A stretch of 64,000 nt of DNA from Sulfurimonas sp. SAG-AH-194-I05. GTDB taxonomy: Bacteria > Campylobacterota > Campylobacteria > Campylobacterales > Sulfurimonadaceae. Where the stretch lies: contig NZ_JAEMVA010000004.1 in the NCBI RefSeq assembly GCF_029215955.1, positions 1 to 64,000 of the forward strand, given 5' to 3'. Shown here one piece after another: positions 16,904 through 26,116 of this stretch. Made by a program: the position numbers and the translations under genes. The notes beneath the pieces are model-generated. The model was not told the DNA's origin and ran no database searches. It worked only from the letters and a program-made list of their open reading frames with translations. Every line of letters starts with the position of its first letter. Positions within the stretch are counted from its first letter, which is position 1.

Positions 16904-17872
16904 TTCTTTAGCAATGTTAATGATATCTTCACTTGGAATATCTCTTATAGAAAAGTCGTTTTTGTTGAGTTTGTAATGATTGACTTCACTTTTTGATTTT
17001 ATCACTTTGTTGATATCTGTTATATAGACACGGTTTATAGGTGTGGGTCCAAAAATGGTAATGGACGGAATATTTAAACCCCATGCCATATGAGTAGGTC
17101 CTGTGTCATTCCCTATAAGCAGACTACATCTGGAGATAACATTTTTTAAAGAGTCTAAAGAACCTTTTTTAAGCATGTGAAGGTAGGGTGATTTTTCTTG
17201 CATCCAAAGAGCTTTTTGTTTCTCTTCCTTACTTCCCCATACTATATATGTAGTAGTTTGAAGTGCTTCTGCTATTTCTATAAATTTTTCTTTTGGGTAA
17301 TTACGACTCTCCCATGTGGAACCAATGACAAAAAGGTTAAAAGTATCACAAAGTCCTTTGACATATGAAGTTGCATAGAGAAATTTTTCCTTTTTTGCAA
17401 TCATGTTTGAATTTATACTGATACCTAATGACTTACAAAGAACGATTGCATTTCTATCGATTGTATTTGCATCGTAAGCAATATGTGTTGTTTTAGTATA
17501 AAACAAAGAAGCGATACCTTCTCTAATAGAGTCCTTGTCAAATCCAGCTATTACTTTGGCACCTATAATTTTAGAGACTAAGGCTGATTTTAAAAGCCCC
17601 TGTGCATCGATTACAATATCATAGTTATTTTTAGAATACTTTTTTAAAAGTTTGTATTGTGTGAAAATTTCACTTTTATTTTTTTTTATTTTTTTTAAAT
17701 TTACAAGAAGGATATTATTTATATGGGGGTTGTCTCCTAAAACACCTTTAAAAGATTCTTCTACAATCCAGTCTATTGTTACATGTGGCATTTCTTTTTT
17801 TATAAATTGGAGAGCAACCATCGCGTGAATAATGTCGCCCATAGCTGATAATTTTACTATACATATTTTCAT
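16889..17872 (-). CDS. waaC: LPS heptosyltransferase I WaaC
   Basis: Adds the first heptose to Kdo. 327 aa from the ATG at 17872 (KICIVKLSAMGDIIHAMVAL, the family N terminus). An upstream in-frame extension to 17983 has no family sequence and would collide with msbA. Donor-domain motifs: VIGSTWESRNYPKEKF and LLIGNDTGPTHMAWGLNIP, then IFGPTPINRVY. Two A-rich slippery tracts (A8 and A9 on the coding strand, at 17679-17696) encode the Lys-rich KKIKKNK segment. It converges with waaF and is divergent from msbA, a different layout from the usual waaC-waaF tandem. Confidence 0.92.
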   Translation of the reverse strand: MKICIVKLSAMGDIIHAMVALQFIKKEMPHVTIDWIVEESFKGVLGDNPHINNILLVNLKKIKKNKSEIFTQYKLLKKYSKNNYDIVIDAQGLLKSALVSKIIGAKVIAGFDKDSIREGIASLFYTKTTHIAYDANTIDRNAIVLCKSLGISINSNMIAKKEKFLYATSYVKGLCDTFNLFVIGSTWESRNYPKEKFIEIAEALQTTTYIVWGSKEEKQKALWMQEKSPYLHMLKKGSLDSLKNVISRCSLLIGNDTGPTHMAWGLNIPSITIFGPTPINRVYITDINKVIKSKSEVNHYKLNKNDFSIRDIPSEDIINIAKELTLE

Positions 17873-17973
17873 AAAGATTATTCTACATAAAAATGGATAA
17901 AAAGTAGCCACTTTACATTTATTGTATTGTATTTTAGGTAAAATACATTTATATGAAAGAAGTGAGATAAGTA

Positions 17974-19683
17974 TTGAAAGCAATTTTAAAACGTTATTGG
18001 CCTTATTTAAAAGACTATAAATTTGAATATTTTTTAGTACTGATAGGTATTGTATTTACAGTGACTGCCACAGCAGCAACAGCACATATTATGAAACCCC
18101 TGATGGATGATTTATTTATTGCTAAAAAAGAAGAAATGTTATATCTTATTCCTCTTGGTCTCATAGGCATTTATATTTTCAAGTCTATTGGTCGGTATAT
18201 TCAAATGGTATATACTAATTATATAGGTCAGCATATTATTTCACGTTTTCGTGAAATTCTTTTAGAAAAAATGATTAATCTTGACATGGGGTTTTTATAC
18301 CTCAACCGAAGTGGTGAATTAATATCGCGTATTACAAATGACATTGAACGTATTCGTTATTTCGTTTCAAAAATGTTACCAGATTTAATTCGAGAGAGTC
18401 TCACCGTAATCGTTTTAATAGGCTATATTATATACCTTAATCCGCTTCTCGCTTTTTACTCTTTAGTTGTAATGCCTCTCATTATTTATCCGATTATAGT
18501 CATAGCTAAAAAGTTAAAAAAATATTCTATTCGTTCTCAAGAAAAAAATGCTGATGTAGTTTCTCGCCTTACCGAAGTTTTTAATAATAGTGAAATAATT
18601 AAGGCAAATGCAACAGAAAAGTTTGAACTTGAACGTTTCTCTATTGAGAATTGGAAGTTTTTTAAAATTAATATGAAATCTGTTTATGTTGGAAGCATTG
18701 TATCACCAATGATGGAAATAGTAGGGGCTATAGGTCTTGCAGCTGTTATATTTGTAGGTGGTAGAGAAGTTTATAATAACAACATGAGTGTAGGAGAGTT
18801 TACTGCTTTTTTAACAGCCGTAGGACTTGTTTTTCAACCTATTCGAAGGATTGGGAGTATTTATTCTAGTATACAAGATGCCTATGCAGCAAGTATTCGT
18901 GTGTTTGAAGTGCTAGATATAAAAAGTGAAATCATTGATGGAAAAGAGTTACTTGAAAAGGATATTTTACATATAGAATACAAAAATGTTTCTTTAAAAT
19001 ATGAAGCAAGTTATGCTCTTGAAAATATTACTGTAGAGATTCAAAAAGGTGAAAACCTTGCAATTGTTGGAGATAGTGGAGGTGGTAAAAGTACATTTAT
19101 AAATATGCTTTTACGTTTTTATGATCCAAGTGAGGGTGTTATTTTAATAAATGGTGAAGATATTAAAAAATTTACGCAACATTCACTCAAACATCATATT
19201 TCACTTGTTTCGCAAAGAATTTATATATTTCAAGATAGCTTAGCTTTAAATGTAGCATATGGACAAGACGTAGATGAAAAGAGAGTAAAAGAAGCTTTAG
19301 CTTTAGCAGATGCCAGTAGTTTTGTAGAGTCACTTGAAGATGGTATTCATACAAAAATGGAAGAGTTTGGAGCGAATTTATCGGGTGGTCAGCGTCAGCG
19401 TGTGGCCATTGCTCGTGCTATTTACAAACATTCATCGCTTTTACTTTTTGATGAGGCGACATCAGCTCTCGATAATGAAAGCGAAAAACGAATCCAAAAA
19501 GCACTTGACTCTTATACAAAAGATAAAATCACTATAACAATAGCGCACCGTTTAAGTACGATTGAGCATGCAGATAAAATCATAGTTATGCAAAAAGGTG
19601 CAATTGTAGCATGTGGTACACATGCTGACTTGCTCAAAAATTCAAGTTTGTATCAAAAACTAGCAGGTAAGTTTGAAAGTTAA
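17974..19683 (+). CDS. msbA: MsbA-type lipid A/LPS exporter ABC transporter
   Basis: 569 aa half-transporter: six-helix type IV exporter domain (residues 1 to about 310) and a nucleotide-binding domain. Walker A GDSGGGKST near 367, Q-loop VSQRIY, signature LSGGQRQR near 469, Walker B LLLFDEATSALD near 489 and H-loop TIAHRLST. It flips core-lipid A across the inner membrane, fitting its place after the core glycosyltransferases; export of another lipid-linked glycan (for instance one carrying the downstream nonulosonate) cannot be excluded. The start is TTG at 17974, since the nearby ATG runs into a stop after five codons. Confidence 0.88.
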   Translation: MKAILKRYWPYLKDYKFEYFLVLIGIVFTVTATAATAHIMKPLMDDLFIAKKEEMLYLIPLGLIGIYIFKSIGRYIQMVYTNYIGQHIISRFREILLEKMINLDMGFLYLNRSGELISRITNDIERIRYFVSKMLPDLIRESLTVIVLIGYIIYLNPLLAFYSLVVMPLIIYPIIVIAKKLKKYSIRSQEKNADVVSRLTEVFNNSEIIKANATEKFELERFSIENWKFFKINMKSVYVGSIVSPMMEIVGAIGLAAVIFVGGREVYNNNMSVGEFTAFLTAVGLVFQPIRRIGSIYSSIQDAYAASIRVFEVLDIKSEIIDGKELLEKDILHIEYKNVSLKYEASYALENITVEIQKGENLAIVGDSGGGKSTFINMLLRFYDPSEGVILINGEDIKKFTQHSLKHHISLVSQRIYIFQDSLALNVAYGQDVDEKRVKEALALADASSFVESLEDGIHTKMEEFGANLSGGQRQRVAIARAIYKHSSLLLFDEATSALDNESEKRIQKALDSYTKDKITITIAHRLSTIEHADKIIVMQKGAIVACGTHADLLKNSSLYQKLAGKFES

Positions 19684-19713
19684 AATACAAGAGATAAAAG
19701 AGGAAAATAAAAG

Positions 19714-20904
19714 ATGAATCATGTATTAAAACTCATTGGAAGAGGTAAAGAACTCTTTGAATCAGATGTAAAAGAACACGAATATGAGTTAAGACACATG
19801 ATAAAAGAATCTTCTTTTTTAGTGATTGGTGGGGCTGGTTCTATCGGTCAAGCTGTTGTAAAAGAGATATTTAAAAGAAATCCTCGAAAACTACATGTTG
19901 TAGATATTAGTGAAAATAATATGGTTGAACTTGTACGTGACATTCGTAGTTCTTTTGGTTATATAGATGGTGACTTTCAAACCTTTGCCTTGGATATAGG
20001 TTCTATAGAATATGATGCTTTTATCAAAAATGATGGTCAATATGATTATGTTTTAAACCTTTCAGCACTCAAGCATGTGCGAAGTGAAAAAGATCCATTT
20101 ACTCTTATGCGTATGATAGATGTAAATATTTTTAATACCGATAAAACTTTACAACAGTCTATTGATAATGGAGTAAAAAAATACTTTTGTGTTTCAACTG
20201 ATAAGGCAGCGAACCCTGTAAATATGATGGGTGCAAGTAAAAGAATTATGGAAATGTTTTTAATGCGTAAATCTCTTGCTATTAAAATATCAACTGCAAG
20301 GTTTGCTAATGTTGCTTTTTCTGATGGTTCTTTACTTCATGGGTTTAACCAAAGAATTCAAAAAAGTCAGCCTATTGTTGCTCCTAATGATATCAAACGT
20401 TATTTTGTTACGCCACAAGAATCAGGTGAATTATGTTTAATGTCTTGTATCTTTGGTGAAAATAGAGATATATTTTTTCCAAAACTTAGTGAAGATTTAG
20501 ACCTTATCTCTTTTGCAGACATAGCAGTAAAATATTTACAAAATCTTGGATATGAGCCTTACTTATGTAAGGATGAAGATGAAGCTCGAGAACTCGTTAA
20601 AAGCTTACCACAAGAGGGACGATGGCCTTGTCTTTTTACCACAAGTGATACTACTGGCGAAAAAGATTTTGAAGAGTTCTTTACAGAAAATGAAACATTA
20701 GATATGAAAAAGTTTGAGAACCTAGGTGTTATTAAAAATGAAGCAAACTTCGATGAAAATCTACTAAATAACTTTGAAAATACTATGAAGACTTTTAAAA
20801 AAAATCTATCATGGAACAAAGAAGACATTGTAAAAGAATTTTTTACAATGATTCCTGATTTTGGACATAAAGAAACAGGTAAATATCTTGATGGGAAAAT
20901 GTAA
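19714..20904 (+). CDS. legB: LegB-like nucleotide-HexNAc 4,6-dehydratase
   Basis: 396 aa soluble member of the CapD/FlaA1 dehydratase family, predicted to convert nucleotide-linked GlcNAc to the 4-keto-6-deoxy sugar, the first committed step to legionaminic acid. Rossmann motif VIGGAGSIGQA at 37-47; STDKAANPVNMMGASKR near 161-177. The SDR catalytic Tyr position is Met (M-G-A-S-K), as in PglF/WbpM-type retaining dehydratases. TARFANVAFSDGSLL follows. It heads the eleven-gene nonulosonate operon, 30 bases after msbA with AGAGGAAAATAAAAG as ribosome site. Whether the substrate is UDP- or GDP-linked is open; the PtmE homologue downstream favours GDP. Confidence 0.82.
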   Translation: MNHVLKLIGRGKELFESDVKEHEYELRHMIKESSFLVIGGAGSIGQAVVKEIFKRNPRKLHVVDISENNMVELVRDIRSSFGYIDGDFQTFALDIGSIEYDAFIKNDGQYDYVLNLSALKHVRSEKDPFTLMRMIDVNIFNTDKTLQQSIDNGVKKYFCVSTDKAANPVNMMGASKRIMEMFLMRKSLAIKISTARFANVAFSDGSLLHGFNQRIQKSQPIVAPNDIKRYFVTPQESGELCLMSCIFGENRDIFFPKLSEDLDLISFADIAVKYLQNLGYEPYLCKDEDEARELVKSLPQEGRWPCLFTTSDTTGEKDFEEFFTENETLDMKKFENLGVIKNEANFDENLLNNFENTMKTFKKNLSWNKEDIVKEFFTMIPDFGHKETGKYLDGKM

Positions 20905-22046
20905 TGTATAAAAATATAGTTGCTTTTATTCAAGAAGTATATAAGACAAAAGACTTTCTTCCTTTACATGAACCTCTCTTTATTGGAAATGAAAAAAAGT
21001 ATTTAAATGATTGTATTGATTCTACTTTTGTTTCGAGTGTTGGAAAATATGTAGATAGATTTGAAGAAGAGTTTGCTAAAAAAGTTGGAAGTAAATATGC
21101 AATAGCAACAGTTAATGGAACTGCGGCTTTGCATGTGTCTTTAATACTAGCTGGAGTTACAAAAGACGATGAGGTTATTACGCAACCTTTGACTTTTATA
21201 GCCACATGTAACGCTATTGAGTATATTGGTGCAAAAAGTGTATTTGTTGATGTTGACGTAGATACTATGGGTTTAAGTCCTGATGCTTTAGAGATTTTTT
21301 TAGAAGAAAATTGTGAAATTAGAAACGGTGCATGTGTAAATAAAACTACAAACAAAACAATTAAAGCATGTGTTCCTATGCATACATTTGGACATGCCTG
21401 TCGTATAGATGAAATTTTAGAAGTATGTACTAAGTGGCATATAACTTTAGTAGAAGATGCTGCTGAGAGTTTAGGTTCTTTTTATAAAGAAAAACATACT
21501 GGAACATTTGGTAAGGTAAGTGCTTTTTCTTTTAATGGAAACAAAATTATTACGAGTGGCGGTGGAGGTGTTATAGTAACGGATGATGAAGTTTTAGCAA
21601 AAAGAGCGAAGCATCTCACAACTACTGCAAAAATACCCCATAAATGGGAATATGTTCATGATTGTGTAGGTTTTAATTACCGAATGCCAAATCTTAATGC
21701 AGCCCTTTTAGTTGCCCAACTTGAACAGCTAGAAGTTTTTTTAGTGTCTAAACGCGAGTTAGCTTTAAAATATGAGATCTTTTTTGAAGAAAATAAAGAG
21801 ATCGAGTTTATAAAACAACCTGAAAATTCTTCATCAAACTACTGGTTACAAGCGATAATAGTGAAAGATGTGAAAAAACGTGATGCTTTTTTAGACTATA
21901 CAAATACAAACGGTGTGATGACACGCCCAATATGGAAGCTTATGAATGAACTTGAAATGTTTAAAGAGTGCCAATGCGGAGACTTGAAAAATGCAAAGTA
22001 CTTAGAAGAGAGAGTTGTCAATATTACTAGTAGTGTGAGGGTGTAA
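20904..22046 (+). CDS. legC: LegC-like PLP aminotransferase (DegT/DnrJ/EryC1 family)
   Basis: Predicted to aminate C4 of the 4-keto sugar from LegB. 380 aa, type I fold. N-terminal LHEPLFIGNEKKYLNDCIDS is typical of the LegC subgroup. VEDAAESLGS precedes the PLP-Lys motif SFNGNKIITSGGGG (Lys near residue 213). HKWEYVHDCVGFNYRMPNLN and ARP-like TRPIWKLMNELEMF are family landmarks. Its ATG overlaps the legB stop (TAATG), so the two are translationally coupled. Confidence 0.9.
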   Translation: MYKNIVAFIQEVYKTKDFLPLHEPLFIGNEKKYLNDCIDSTFVSSVGKYVDRFEEEFAKKVGSKYAIATVNGTAALHVSLILAGVTKDDEVITQPLTFIATCNAIEYIGAKSVFVDVDVDTMGLSPDALEIFLEENCEIRNGACVNKTTNKTIKACVPMHTFGHACRIDEILEVCTKWHITLVEDAAESLGSFYKEKHTGTFGKVSAFSFNGNKIITSGGGGVIVTDDEVLAKRAKHLTTTAKIPHKWEYVHDCVGFNYRMPNLNAALLVAQLEQLEVFLVSKRELALKYEIFFEENKEIEFIKQPENSSSNYWLQAIIVKDVKKRDAFLDYTNTNGVMTRPIWKLMNELEMFKECQCGDLKNAKYLEERVVNITSSVRV

Positions 22047-22048
22047 AT

Positions 22049-22753
22049 ATGAAGCCAATAGATTTTTTTCCAAGATTTAATACACTTACAAAAAATGATT
22101 TAAAAGTTGATTTTCATTTACATTCCACATGGACAGATGGGAAGAATACAGTAGAAGAAATTATACAAACTGCTAAAGAATATGGACTTCATTCTATTGC
22201 GATAACGGATCATATTCGTGAAGAATCTACTTATTTTGAAGCATATAAAAAAGAGATTGATAGGTTAAACAGTGAATCGGATATGAATATATATGTAGGT
22301 TTTGAGGCAAAAATTTCGGATTTTGTTGGAAATATTGATGTAAAAAAAGAAGAAGCTGAGGCTGCTGATATCGCAGTTGTAAGTGTTCATCGTTATCCAC
22401 TTGGAAATCGTTTATATACAGCTTCTGAGTTTACTAAAAACATAGCACAAGAGATAGAATTTGAACTTAGTATAGCTGCTCTAAAAGGTGGCGGGTTTAA
22501 TGTTTTAGGTCATCCCGGTGGTATGTCCTTAACGCATTTTAAAGAGTTTCCTTTAGATTTTTATGAAGAAATAATTACTGAGTGTATTAAAAATGAAATT
22601 GCATTTGATTTAAATGGACGTTACCATCAGCATCAGATTGATATTTTATACCCACTACTACAAAAGCATAATCCCTTTGTAGCGATAGGAACAGATTCTC
22701 ATAACATTAATAGAATGGGAAGATGGAATAAAGATTTACAGGAGTATATTTAA
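22049..22753 (+). CDS. PHP-domain metal-dependent phosphoesterase
   Basis: 234 aa stand-alone PHP domain. Metal-ligand motifs: DFHLHSTWTDG at residues 21-31 (H23, H25), AITDHIRE near 52-59, VVSVHRYPL near 113, GHPGG near 157, and IGTDSHNINRMG near 214. It resembles histidinol-phosphatase and polymerase-type PHP proteins and probably hydrolyses a phosphate ester. Not part of the characterised legionaminic acid pathway. It lies 2 bases after legC and overlaps the next ATP-grasp gene by one base, so it must be made with them. Substrate unknown. Confidence 0.8.
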   Translation: MKPIDFFPRFNTLTKNDLKVDFHLHSTWTDGKNTVEEIIQTAKEYGLHSIAITDHIREESTYFEAYKKEIDRLNSESDMNIYVGFEAKISDFVGNIDVKKEEAEAADIAVVSVHRYPLGNRLYTASEFTKNIAQEIEFELSIAALKGGGFNVLGHPGGMSLTHFKEFPLDFYEEIITECIKNEIAFDLNGRYHQHQIDILYPLLQKHNPFVAIGTDSHNINRMGRWNKDLQEYI

Positions 22754-23739
22754 TGGCAATTATAGGTATAACAGGAACCGGTTCCCTTGTTGGTCAGGCT
22801 ATCATAAAGTCAATTAAAGAATCGTCTTTTAAAGAGGAAAAATTTATTGGTATGGAATATTTTGAAAATACTATTGGTTCGTATTGGACAGATGAGAATT
22901 ATATACTCCCTGATATTTTAGATGATAAAGTAAGTGATATCATGTGGCTTAATGCTGTTCTTAGCATTATTAACGATAAACAAATTGAAATTCTTTTTAT
23001 CGGAGTAGATTTTGAGTTACCTTTGTTCGCTACGTATAAAGAACGGATTGAGAATGAAACACAATGCTTGGTTGTTGTTAGTAGTGAAGAAACAATACGT
23101 ATAGCAGATGACAAGTACTTAACTTACGAATTTTTAAAAAAGAATAATCTTTATTTTCCTTTGAGTTTTTTAGAATCAAATATCAAAGAAGCTATAAGGA
23201 ATAAAGAGATTACTTTTCCTATGATTGTAAAACCTAGAAATGGTTATAGAAGTGTAGATGTTTTTTTAGTTAAAGATGAAAATGAATTATTTGAGAAAAT
23301 AGAAAAAGTTTCAGATCCTGTTATTCAAGAGTATGTAGGTGATAGTAGTACAGAATATACATGTGGAGTTATTGCTTTTGATTCTAAAGTCAAAGAAAGC
23401 ATAGTATTAAGGCGAGATTTGAAAGATGGAAATACAAGTACAACATATTTAAAACATGATTATCCTGTATCTATTAAAAAGTATATAGAAGAAGTTTCTT
23501 CTCATTTAGGTCAATTCGGAGTTTGTAATTTTCAGCTGAGACTCGATGCCCAAGGTATACCAAAAATATTTGAAATAAATGCAAGACACTCTGGAACTAC
23601 ATATATTCGGTCTCTTTATGGGTTTAATGAAATAGAATATATTTTAGAATATTTATTGAATAAAAAAGAGATTTCTTTTACGATTAAAGAGGGAATTGTT
23701 AAACGATATTTTGATGCTTTTTTAGTAGAAGAGAGCTGA
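22753..23739 (+). CDS. ATP-grasp ligase (carbamoyl-phosphate-synthase-like)
   Basis: 328 aa. N-terminal Rossmann-like pre-ATP-grasp domain (IGITGTGSLVGQAIIKSI) and a typical ATP-grasp fold: FPMIVKPRNGYRSVDVF near 155-171, VIQEYVGD hinge, and FEINARHSGTTYIRS near 277-291 holding the Mg ligands. Such enzymes join a carboxylate, through an acyl phosphate, to an amine or thiol. In this operon it is a candidate for placing an unusual N-acyl group on the amino sugar or nonulosonate. Overlaps both neighbours by one base. The acceptor and donor cannot be inferred. Confidence 0.8.
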   Translation: MAIIGITGTGSLVGQAIIKSIKESSFKEEKFIGMEYFENTIGSYWTDENYILPDILDDKVSDIMWLNAVLSIINDKQIEILFIGVDFELPLFATYKERIENETQCLVVVSSEETIRIADDKYLTYEFLKKNNLYFPLSFLESNIKEAIRNKEITFPMIVKPRNGYRSVDVFLVKDENELFEKIEKVSDPVIQEYVGDSSTEYTCGVIAFDSKVKESIVLRRDLKDGNTSTTYLKHDYPVSIKKYIEEVSSHLGQFGVCNFQLRLDAQGIPKIFEINARHSGTTYIRSLYGFNEIEYILEYLLNKKEISFTIKEGIVKRYFDAFLVEES

Positions 23740-24578
23740 TGAATATTTTAGTAACAGGGGCAAACGGATACATCGGTCATTCGATTGTTGATACTTTATC
23801 AGTTTCACATGTTGTGCTACAAATGCAGAATTGTACTGAATATAATGTTTCAGAAGATATCTTTTCTCTCAATTTATTAGATAAAAAACATATAAATTCA
23901 TTTTTAAAAGAAGATATTATTATAGATAGTATTATTCATGTGGCGTCTAAGATGGCTTCATCAAAAAATGTAAATGACATGAACATATTGTATGATAATC
24001 TAAAGATGTATGAGCATATTGTACTGATTGCCAAACATTTTAAAATTAAAAAAATTATTAATTTTTCTTCAATTGCGGTCTATCCTAACATAGATGCTTC
24101 TTTTAATGAGACTTCTCTTGTGCAACCTTCGGTAAATGGAGATGCATTGTATGGTCTTTCAAAATTCTGTGGTGAGAATATTTTAGATTATATGTTGCAA
24201 AAAGAGGATGTAAAAATAATAAATATGAGAGTAGGACAGGTTTTTTCAGATGATTTGAGAGATGATAGACTCTATATTATTATGAAAAAAGAGTTACAAG
24301 AATTTAATACTATTACTGTATATGGTAATGGAAAAAGGGTAAGTAATTTTATGCATAAAAAAGTTCTTATGCAAAAGATTTTATTTTTTGTAAACAATAA
24401 TGTTTTTGGTATTTTTAATGTTGGCGATGAAAATTTAACTTATAAAGAATTTGCTCAAAAGATTATTAAGGAATTTGGTGATTCCAAATCTAAGATACTT
24501 TTTAATGTAAATGGATTAAAATCTAAATGTTATATAGATACAGAAAAGTTGAATCAACTAGAAGCCGACTATGTTTAG
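23739..24578 (+). CDS. NAD(P)-dependent extended SDR (sugar epimerase/dehydratase/reductase)
   Basis: 279 aa. Rossmann motif VTGANGYIGHS at residues 5-15, IIHVASKMA near 70, the INFSSIAVYP strand with the catalytic Ser, and Y-x3-K in LYGLSKFCGEN near 138. NMRVGQVF follows. The protein is shorter than typical UDP-sugar epimerases, in the range of reductases such as RmlD. In this operon it may alter a side-chain precursor or the sugar itself. Its 3' end overlaps the acyltransferase gene by 8 bases. Confidence 0.78.
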   Translation: MNILVTGANGYIGHSIVDTLSVSHVVLQMQNCTEYNVSEDIFSLNLLDKKHINSFLKEDIIIDSIIHVASKMASSKNVNDMNILYDNLKMYEHIVLIAKHFKIKKIINFSSIAVYPNIDASFNETSLVQPSVNGDALYGLSKFCGENILDYMLQKEDVKIINMRVGQVFSDDLRDDRLYIIMKKELQEFNTITVYGNGKRVSNFMHKKVLMQKILFFVNNNVFGIFNVGDENLTYKEFAQKIIKEFGDSKSKILFNVNGLKSKCYIDTEKLNQLEADYV

Positions 24579-25125
24579 TACCTTACGATTTTTTTTATTT
24601 TATCCTAAAATTGCTCCAGATATGTATTTAACACACTGGTTATTATATTTTAAAACATCGAGAGTATGGTTTCAAAAAAAGAAACTTTATTCTATCGGTA
24701 ATAACTCTGAAATACGACCGTTTGTAAGTTTAAATGGTACAAATAGTATTTCTATTGGTGATAATGTCATTGTTCCTCCTGGAACAATTCTTAGTGCAAT
24801 GCCTAATGATATAAAAAATGGAATTTTTATAGAAAATGATGTTTTACTGGGACCAAATGTAAGTATATATAGTGCTACACATAAATATAAAGATATAACT
24901 ATACCTATTAAGAAACAAGGGTACACGGCTAAGAAAGTTCTCATAAAAGAAGGCTCTTGGTTGGGAGTAAATAGTGTCATTATGCCGGGGGTAACCATAG
25001 GTAAAAATGCTGTTGTAGCTGCAGGTTCTATTGTAACAAAGGATGTACCAGACAACTGTATTGTGGCTGGTGTACCAGCAAAAATAATCAAAAAGTTAGG
25101 AGAAAATGATGATAAAGAAAAATAA
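24571..25125 (+). CDS. Left-handed beta-helix acetyltransferase (WbbJ/maltose O-acetyltransferase-like)
   Basis: 184 aa. Hexapeptide repeats begin near residue 48 (SEIRPFVSLNGTNSISIGDN), with the catalytic His region SATHKYKDITIPI near 107-119 and the closing IIKKL helix after VPDNCIVAGVPAK. By position it could supply the LegH step (N-acetylation of the 4-amino group). Its WbbJ-like class is more often an O-acetyltransferase, so an O-acetyl decoration of the product is equally possible. The start overlaps the SDR gene by 8 bases and the end overlaps legI by 20 bases. Confidence 0.78.
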   Translation: MFSTLRFFLFYPKIAPDMYLTHWLLYFKTSRVWFQKKKLYSIGNNSEIRPFVSLNGTNSISIGDNVIVPPGTILSAMPNDIKNGIFIENDVLLGPNVSIYSATHKYKDITIPIKKQGYTAKKVLIKEGSWLGVNSVIMPGVTIGKNAVVAAGSIVTKDVPDNCIVAGVPAKIIKKLGENDDKEK

Positions 25126-26116
25126 AGTTTTTATAATTGCAGAAGCTGGTGTCAATCATAATGGCTCATTAGAAATAGCAAAGAAATTAATAGATGCTGC
25201 AGTAGAAGCAAATGTAGATGCTGTAAAATTTCAAACTTTTAAAACTGAAAATGTTCTCTCCAAACATGCACAAAAAGCAGAATATCAAAAACAAACAACA
25301 GATTCAAGTGAATCACAATTCGATATGATAAAAAAATTAGAATTGGATGTAGATACACATAATGAACTGATTAGTTATTGTAATCTTAAAAATATCATGT
25401 TTCTCTCTACTCCTTTTGATTTGGATAGTATAGATCTTTTACATAACTTAAAGTTGAAAATTTTTAAAATTCCAAGTGGAGAAATTACAAATTTACCCTA
25501 TTTAAGAAAGATTGGATCCTTAAACAAAGAGATAATTCTCTCCACTGGTATGGCAGATATTGGTGAGATTGAGGATGCTTTAGATGTTTTAATAAAGTCA
25601 GGAACATTAAAAGAAAATATTACAGTATTACATGCAAATACAATGTATCCAACACCGATGGAAGATGTAAACTTAAATGCTATGGTAACAATTGGAAATA
25701 CTTTTGATATAGCCTATGGATATAGTGACCATACCTTAGGTATAGAAGTTGATGTAGCGGCAGTGGCTATGGGAGCAAGTGTTATAGAAAAACATTTTAC
25801 CTTAGATAAAACGATGGAAGGTCCCGACCATACTGCGAGTCTTGAACCATACGAGTTAATTAATATGGTTCATTCAATTAGAAATATTGAGCTTGCATTA
25901 GGATCAAAAGTAAAAAAACCTAGTAAAAGTGAAACTCCTAATATTGAGATTGCAAGAAAATCGATAGTTGCTAAAACTAGTATTTTAAAAGGGAGTACTT
26001 TAACCGAAGCAAATATTACAATTAAACGCCCAGGAAGCGGAATAAATCCAATGCGTTGGGATTCTATTCTAGGATCTGTAGCAACAAGAGACTATAAAGA
26101 AGATGAGTTACTATAA
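25106..26116 (+). CDS. legI: LegI/NeuB-family nonulosonic acid synthase
   Basis: Condenses a 2,4-diamino-2,4,6-trideoxymannose-type sugar with phosphoenolpyruvate to give the nine-carbon acid. 336 aa. N-terminal TIM barrel with IIAEAGVNHNG, AVKFQTFK, IPSGEITNLPYL, LSTGMADIGEI and GYSDHTLG. A C-terminal SAF (antifreeze-like) domain covers about residues 280-336, with ARKSIVAKTSILKGSTL. Two ATGs (25106 and 25109) are possible; AGGAG at 25098-25102 suits 25109 better. Assigned to the Leg rather than Neu branch from the neighbouring LegB and LegC homologues. Confidence 0.92.
   Translation: MMIKKNKVFIIAEAGVNHNGSLEIAKKLIDAAVEANVDAVKFQTFKTENVLSKHAQKAEYQKQTTDSSESQFDMIKKLELDVDTHNELISYCNLKNIMFLSTPFDLDSIDLLHNLKLKIFKIPSGEITNLPYLRKIGSLNKEIILSTGMADIGEIEDALDVLIKSGTLKENITVLHANTMYPTPMEDVNLNAMVTIGNTFDIAYGYSDHTLGIEVDVAAVAMGASVIEKHFTLDKTMEGPDHTASLEPYELINMVHSIRNIELALGSKVKKPSKSETPNIEIARKSIVAKTSILKGSTLTEANITIKRPGSGINPMRWDSILGSVATRDYKEDELL

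Noticed and set aside
17873-17983. N-terminal extension of WaaC
   Set aside because: Adds 37 residues without homology and collides with the msbA start; the family N terminus begins at ATG 17872.
20930-21355. 141-codon antisense open frame opposite the LegC gene
   Set aside because: Opposite a clear aminotransferase, with low-complexity Ser/Lys-rich sequence and no family motif; typical antisense shadow in AT-rich DNA. The same applies to 2290-3081, 40896-41300, 56457-56804 and similar frames.
24589-24596. T8 tract at the start of the acetyltransferase gene as a phase switch
   Set aside because: Runs of eight T or A are frequent in this AT-rich DNA, and this one encodes an ordinary Phe-Phe-Leu stretch with no further sign of switching.
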